From Pseudomonadota bacterium (GTDB lineage: Bacteria; Pseudomonadota; Alphaproteobacteria; SP197), in the NCBI GenBank assembly GCA_039028155.1, contig JBCCIS010000013.1, positions 1-64,000 of the forward strand: a stretch of DNA of 64,000 nt. Direction: 5' to 3'. Positions within the stretch are counted from its first letter, which is position 1; every line of letters begins with the position of its first letter. The translations under genes and the position numbers were made by a program. Below the pieces are notes generated by a model. The model was given only the letters and a program-made list of their open reading frames with translations. It searched no databases and was not told the DNA's origin. Shown piece after piece: positions 59,790 through 64,000 of this stretch.

Positions 59790-60800
59790 TCAGAGCGTGC
59801 CGGCTTCCTTGGCGTCGGCGGGGTTGGGGAAGGGAAAGTGGCAACTGGTCCATCGGCCGGGCTCGATCTCGCTATAGGGCGGCGCTTCCGTGCGGCACTT
59901 TGCCTGGACGAAGGGGCAGCGCGTGTTGAACTCGCAACCTGACGGGCGCCGCCGCAAGGACGGGACCTCGCCCTTCAGCTCGACCTCCGCGCGCTTCTGG
60001 TCCGGATCGGGTTCGGGAACAGCAGACAACAAACCCAGCGTATAGGGATGCGCCGGGCGTTCGAAGATGGCGTCGGTCGGTCCGGTCTCGACAAAGCGGC
60101 CGAGATACATGATGGCCAGCCGGTCGGAGATATGGCGCACGACCGGCAGATTGTGGGTGATGACCAGATAGCTCAGACCCAATTCGTCCTGCAGCCGGTT
60201 CATCAGATTCAGAATCTCGCCCTGCACGGAGACGTCAAGGCCGGCTGTCGGTTCATCGGCGATGATCATTTTCGGGTTCAGCGCCAGCGCGCGGGCGACG
60301 CCGACACGGCGCGCCTGGCCGCCGGAAAGCTGATGCGGGTAAGCGCCCAGGAAGCCCTCGTGCAGGCCGACGAGCTTCAGGAGGCGCCGCGCTTCCTGAT
60401 CCAGATTGTTTTCCGACACACCATGGATCTTGAAGGGTTCCTTCAATTGGCTGCGCACCTTTTTGCGCGGGCTGAGCGAGGCGATGGGGTCCTGAAACAT
60501 CATCGCGATGTTGCGCCGGACGCCTTTGTAGGCGCCACCTGAGAGGCCGACGAGTTCCTTGTCCTCAAACCGGATGCTGCCCTCTTGGGCCTCGACCAGG
60601 CCGATGATGGCGCGGCCCAGCGTCGTCTTGCCGGAACCGGATTCGCCAACCAGGCCAAACGTTTCGCCGCGCTTCAGATGGAAGCTGACTTGCATAACCG
60701 CGTCGATATAGGGGTCGCTGACTTGACCGATAAGGCTCTTCACGAAGCCGACGACACGGAACCTGACGCGCAGGTCATCGATCTCCAACAATTCAGGCAT
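59790..60800 (-). CDS. Oligopeptide/nickel-type ABC transporter ATPase (OppF/DppF)
   Basis: 336 aa. Walker A GLVGESGSGKTTLGRAIIG, Q-loop MMFQDPIASLSPRKKV, signature LSGGQARRVGVARAL and Walker B MIIADEPTAGLD are present. The C-terminal oligopeptide extension carries SGCEFNTRCPFVQAKCRTEAP, the cysteine cluster of OppD/F proteins that can bind an iron-sulfur centre. The start is the ATG at 60800, overlapping the OppD stop by 8 bp. Last gene of oppBCDF. Confidence 0.93.
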   Translation of the reverse strand: MPELLEIDDLRVRFRVVGFVKSLIGQVSDPYIDAVMQVSFHLKRGETFGLVGESGSGKTTLGRAIIGLVEAQEGSIRFEDKELVGLSGGAYKGVRRNIAMMFQDPIASLSPRKKVRSQLKEPFKIHGVSENNLDQEARRLLKLVGLHEGFLGAYPHQLSGGQARRVGVARALALNPKMIIADEPTAGLDVSVQGEILNLMNRLQDELGLSYLVITHNLPVVRHISDRLAIMYLGRFVETGPTDAIFERPAHPYTLGLLSAVPEPDPDQKRAEVELKGEVPSLRRRPSGCEFNTRCPFVQAKCRTEAPPYSEIEPGRWTSCHFPFPNPADAKEAGTL

Positions 60801-61797
60801 CGCGCACCAGGAAGCAGCGAGCGGCATGGTCCGTGCGCACGTCAAAGGTCGCCGGCGGTTCTTTCAAGCAGGGGTCATATGCCTTTGGACAGCGGGGCGC
60901 GAAAATGCAGCCTGGCGGCAGGTCGATCATGTCGGGCACGCTGCCGGAAATGGTCGGCAGGTTGCGCATGCGCTCTTCGATGCGGGCGGGGTCGCACTCC
61001 AACAGCATCTGGGTATAGGGATGCTGGGCATTGTGGAAGAGGTCGCGCACCTCGCCCTGTTCAACGACCTCGCCGGCATACATGACGACGACTTCGTCAC
61101 ACAATTCGGCGATCAGGCCCAGATTGTGACTGACGAACATCATGGAGCATTCAAAGTCGTGCTGCAGTTCGCGCATCAGATGGATGATCTGGGCTTCCAG
61201 CGTCACGTCGAGAGCGGTGGTCGGCTCGTCGGCGATCAGCAGCGGCGGATTCATCATTAGCGCCATGGCGATGCAGATGCGTTGACGCATGCCGCCGGAA
61301 AACTGATGGGGATACTCGTTCAGCCGCTCCTTCGGATCGGGAATGCCGACGCTGGCCAGCATATCGGCGGCGCGCTTGCGCTTTTCCGACATCGACGACT
61401 TCGAACGGTACTGGATGTCCGTCATCTGCGTGCCGATCGAGATGACGGGGTTCAACGCTGTCATCGGGTCCTGGAAGATGGTCGAGATGCGCTGGCCGCG
61501 AATGTTGGTGAGCTCGGATTCAGGCTTCGTGAGCAGATCCTCGCCTTCGAACAGGACCTGGCCCGAATCGACCATGGCGTTGGGCGCCAGCAGTTGCAGC
61601 ACGGTCCAGATCAGCGTCGACTTGCCGCAGCCGGACTCGCCGACAATGCCGACGACCTTGTTCCGGGGCACCTGCAGGTTGATGTGGCGCAGCGCGCGCA
61701 CGGTGCCGCGCGCAGTGCGGAAGCTGATCGAAAGGTCCTTGATATCAAGGACGTTGTCGCCGCGGCCGTTGGCCGATGTGCCCCCTTGGTCGCTCAT
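60793..61797 (-). CDS. Oligopeptide/nickel-type ABC transporter ATPase (OppD/DppD)
   Basis: 334 aa. Walker A GIVGESGCGKSTLIWTVL, Q-loop TIFQDPMTALNPVISIG, signature FSGGMRQRICIAMAL, Walker B LLIADEPTTALD and a C-terminal Cys-rich CIFAPRCPKAYDPCLKEPP are all visible. It pairs with OppF to power peptide or similar solute import. The ATG at 61797 overlaps the OppC stop as ATGA, so translation is coupled. The 20 N-terminal residues (SDQGGTSANGRGDN) are an extra polar leader. Confidence 0.94.
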   Translation of the reverse strand: MSDQGGTSANGRGDNVLDIKDLSISFRTARGTVRALRHINLQVPRNKVVGIVGESGCGKSTLIWTVLQLLAPNAMVDSGQVLFEGEDLLTKPESELTNIRGQRISTIFQDPMTALNPVISIGTQMTDIQYRSKSSMSEKRKRAADMLASVGIPDPKERLNEYPHQFSGGMRQRICIAMALMMNPPLLIADEPTTALDVTLEAQIIHLMRELQHDFECSMMFVSHNLGLIAELCDEVVVMYAGEVVEQGEVRDLFHNAQHPYTQMLLECDPARIEERMRNLPTISGSVPDMIDLPPGCIFAPRCPKAYDPCLKEPPATFDVRTDHAARCFLVRDA

Positions 61798-62705
61798 CGA
61801 TCTTTCTTGAGCTTGGGATCGAAGACGTCGCGCAACGCTTCGCCCAGGAAGGTGAAGCCCAGTGTCGTCAGGATCAGCGGAATACCGCCGGCGATAACCA
61901 GCCAGGGCGTATTGCGGATGAACCCGAAGCCGTCGTTCAGGATTGAACCCCAGCTTGGCGTCGGCGGCTTAACGCCAAGGCCAAGGAAAGAGAGGCCAGC
62001 CTCGAACGTGATGACGACGGGGATATCCATGCTTCCCAGGATCAAAAGCGGCGCGACGACATTGGGCAATACGTGCTGGCCGAGCACGCGCGCGGTACCG
62101 GCGCCGAGCGAGCGTTCGGCCAGGATGAACTCCGTGTTGCGAATCGAAAGCGTTGCCGAGCGCACGATGCGCCCATAGCCCGGCACGGACGTCACGACGA
62201 CAACGAAGATGATCGTATAGAGGCTGGGCCCGACCACGGTGATAACCGCCAGCGCGAACATGATGTAGGGGAACGAACGGACGGCATCGAAGACCAGCAG
62301 GACGAGGTTATCGAGCCAGCGCGGACCGTAGCCGGCGAGCATGCCGAGGATAAGGCCTAGGATAAGCGAGCCGCCGACGGCGACGAAGGCGACGACCAGC
62401 GCGATGCGGCCGCCGTAAAGAATGCGACTGAAGGTATCGCGGCCCAGGTTGTCGGTGCCCATCAGGTGCGTCCAACTGGGCGCCTCGAGCCGGGCCTGTA
62501 CGTTGAGCGCCTTGTAGTCGTAAGGCGCCAGGATGTCAGCGCCGATGGCGCTTAGCACGATCAGCAAGACCAGGATGAGGCCGAAGCAACCGAGCGGTTC
62601 GCGCAAAAGCTGCCACAGCCAAGCGAAACGCGGGTCGCGCCGGATGGGCGCATCCGCGTCGGCCGATGGCTCGGCGGTGGTTATGCTAGAGGCTTTGACG
62701 GACAC
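61794..62705 (-). CDS. Oligopeptide-type ABC transporter permease (OppC/DppC)
   Basis: 303 aa. A cytoplasmic N-terminus with acidic and basic residues is followed by FGLILVLLIVLSAIGADILAPYDY, the helix typical of OppC_N, then HLMGTDNLGRDTFSRILYGGRIALVV and the EAA-like ERSLGAGTARVLGQHVLPNV loop. It ends GLGVKPPTPSWGSILNDG, FTFLGEALRDVFDPKLKK. It starts at a GTG (62705) that lies 20 bp inside OppB, so the two are tightly coupled. Confidence 0.94.
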   Translation of the reverse strand: MSVKASSITTAEPSADADAPIRRDPRFAWLWQLLREPLGCFGLILVLLIVLSAIGADILAPYDYKALNVQARLEAPSWTHLMGTDNLGRDTFSRILYGGRIALVVAFVAVGGSLILGLILGMLAGYGPRWLDNLVLLVFDAVRSFPYIMFALAVITVVGPSLYTIIFVVVVTSVPGYGRIVRSATLSIRNTEFILAERSLGAGTARVLGQHVLPNVVAPLLILGSMDIPVVITFEAGLSFLGLGVKPPTPSWGSILNDGFGFIRNTPWLVIAGGIPLILTTLGFTFLGEALRDVFDPKLKKDR

Positions 62706-63630
62706 GGGGATCCAGGGTTGCTGTGATGAGGTCGGCGATCAGTGTCGCCATGGCGAACAGAACAGTCGTGACCAAGACACCGCCCATGACGATCGGATAA
62801 TTGCGGGTCTGCACGGCGTCATAGACCATCTTGCCGATGCCGGGCCGGGCGAAGATGATCTCGGCGAAGACGGCGCCGGACAAGAGCGCGCCGATGCCGA
62901 CGCCCAGAAGCGCTACCGTCGGCAAGATGCCGAGCTTCAATGCGTAGACATAGGTGATGCGGGCTTTCGGCAGGCCGTAGGCGCGCGCCATGCGGATGAA
63001 GTTCTCGCCCAAGATCTCCAGCATCGATGCGCGCACGATACGCGCCAAATAGCCGACCCAACCCAGCCCGACTGCAATCGACGGTAGTATCAAGTGGCGG
63101 AACTGATCCCAGAGATCACCGGGTTCGCCGGCGCCGATCGCCGGCAGCCATCTGAGTTCGACGGCAAACAGCAGCAGCGCATAAAGCGCGACGACGAATG
63201 AGGGTATCGCAATGACCGCGACCGACAAGACGCCGGTCAGTTTGTCGAGCCAGCTGTTGCGGTTGACGGCAGAGAAGCAACCCATCGGGATGCCGATCAG
63301 CACCGCCCAGCCCAGGCCCATGAACGTCAGCGCCAGGGTATGCGGCAGCTGTTCGCCGATGATCCGGCTGACCGGCCGGTTCGACCAGACGTCCGAACCC
63401 AGGTCGCCGGTGACGACGTTGCCCAGGAAGGTCACGTATTGAATCACGAAGGGCTTGTCCAAGCCCATCTTGGCCTTGAACGCCTCGCGCATTTCTGGCG
63501 TCGCGCGGGGCCCCAAGGCTATGCCGGCCGGATCGCCAGGCACCATGTGGATGGCGCTCAACAGGATCAGCAAGGCCAAGCATACGATGAGTACAGCGAG
63601 CCCCAGACGCTGTAACGTGTAAAGCCACAT
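62686..63630 (-). CDS. Oligopeptide-type ABC transporter permease (OppB/DppB)
   Basis: 314 aa with six helices. It begins LYTLQRLGLAVLIVCLALLILLSAIHMVPGDPAGIALG, the classic OppB N-terminus, and has NPAL-free but typical RASMLEILGENFIRMARAYGLPKARITYVYALKLG (EAA loop) and the ending LIADLITATLDPRVR. It is the first gene of the operon; no binding-protein gene lies inside the window upstream, only an amidase fragment. The ATG at 63630 has GGGGCGG upstream. Confidence 0.94.
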   Translation of the reverse strand: MWLYTLQRLGLAVLIVCLALLILLSAIHMVPGDPAGIALGPRATPEMREAFKAKMGLDKPFVIQYVTFLGNVVTGDLGSDVWSNRPVSRIIGEQLPHTLALTFMGLGWAVLIGIPMGCFSAVNRNSWLDKLTGVLSVAVIAIPSFVVALYALLLFAVELRWLPAIGAGEPGDLWDQFRHLILPSIAVGLGWVGYLARIVRASMLEILGENFIRMARAYGLPKARITYVYALKLGILPTVALLGVGIGALLSGAVFAEIIFARPGIGKMVYDAVQTRNYPIVMGGVLVTTVLFAMATLIADLITATLDPRVRQSL

Positions 63631-63743
63631 AACCGCCCCATCGGGCGATGGATCGCCGCCTATGTCAACCCTTTTGACCGGTTGTCCAGGTTGTGGTGAC
63701 CGGCGATGCCGGTGATGGCAACGTCCTTTACGTCACCGATCGC

Positions 63744-64000
63744 TCAGTCCGTCGCCAGCGCGGCCTCGACGGCAAGTCCAATGGACAACAGGTCGGCGTC
63801 GCCATCGGGAACGCCATCCAGTTCCAATCCGACGGGCAGGGCGTTGCCGTTTGTCGCCAAGGGAAGGGACAGTCCGGGAGCGCCATAGATGACGGTCGGC
63901 GCGAGGTTGCGGATATAGGCCGGCGTGGTCGGGATCGCCTGGCCGTTCAGCATGACGGTCTCCGCCAACCCTTCGATCGGTTGTGCTTCGAGGGGTGCTG
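63744..64000 (-). CDS. Amidase, C-terminal part (truncated by window end)
   Basis: Only the last 85 or so residues are present; the gene continues beyond 64000. APTVIYGAPGLSLPLA, GNALPVGLELDG and ADLLSIGLAVEAAL match the C-terminal domain of indoleacetamide/mandelamide hydrolase-type amidases (amidase signature family). The catalytic core is outside the window. It is transcribed in the same direction as oppBCDF, with 113 bp between, so it may be linked to that transporter, supplying or consuming amide-containing substrates. Confidence 0.8.
   Translation of the reverse strand, partial: APLEAQPIEGLAETVMLNGQAIPTTPAYIRNLAPTVIYGAPGLSLPLATNGNALPVGLELDGVPDGDADLLSIGLAVEAALATD

Overview
The window is GC-rich, protein-dense DNA with short intergenic gaps. 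It looks like the chromosome of a free-living, probably marine or soil, alphaproteobacterium of Rhodospirillales type. That placement is inferred from base composition and gene content (TAXI-TRAP and polar amino acid ABC transporters, many amidases, GMC and DUF-type accessory enzymes, FadR-type GntR and LysR regulators), not from a marker gene. There are no rRNA or tRNA genes, prophage, IS elements or CRISPR arrays. The content is mostly uptake and catabolism of small nitrogenous and carboxylic compounds.

Layout. 1-3.3 kb: a broken ABC permease running into a Gly/Ser/His tandem-repeat ORF, then an ICMT-like integral membrane methyltransferase and a LapG-like periplasmic cysteine protease. 3.4-8.4 kb: an AstE/AspA-type zinc hydrolase, a MATE efflux pump, and a sulfatase translationally coupled to a solute-binding protein. 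8.6-12.3 kb: a complete polar amino acid ABC transporter operon (ATPase, binding protein, two permeases) plus a small Cys-containing protein. 12.6-18.4 kb: an orphan polyamine-type binding protein, an amidase, an S1P-lyase-like PLP decarboxylase, a GntR regulator and an SMP-30 lactonase. A 13-bp motif is shared by the two main promoters of this group. 18.4-25 kb: UspA, fused TRAP permease and TAXI binding protein, divergent from dgcN-dgcA. I read this as a D-glutamate (or related D-amino acid) uptake and racemisation locus. 25-27.6 kb: a PadR-like regulator, a PNPOx-like protein, and bluB behind a clear cobalamin riboswitch.

27.6-48.9 kb: a catabolic and accessory region with GMC oxidoreductase, amidase, aldo/keto reductase, three LysR regulators, two DMT exporters, a cyclase-family hydrolase, an MHS transporter, an acyl-CoA synthetase, a PLP deaminase/desulfhydrase, a DUF1989 protein, PPK2, a secreted fasciclin-RTX fusion, a cupin, a PEP-mutase-like lyase and an amidohydrolase. 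49-59.7 kb: isochorismatase-like hydrolase, aquaporin Z, an SDR, a periplasmic glutathione peroxidase, DUF3429/DUF427/VOC/GFA proteins, a large DUF3604 PHP-like protein next to an APH-type kinase, an AraC regulator and a secreted alpha/beta hydrolase. 59.8-64 kb: an oppBCDF-type peptide/nickel ABC transporter without its binding protein, and the C-terminus of another amidase running off the end.

Two architectural traits recur. Convergent gene pairs are very tightly packed: four of fourteen share a CTAG tetranucleotide in which both genes stop. A small family of palindromic intergenic elements (AGAGCrGATC-type ends) sits behind several genes at 34.8, 50.6, 50.7 and 59.7 kb.
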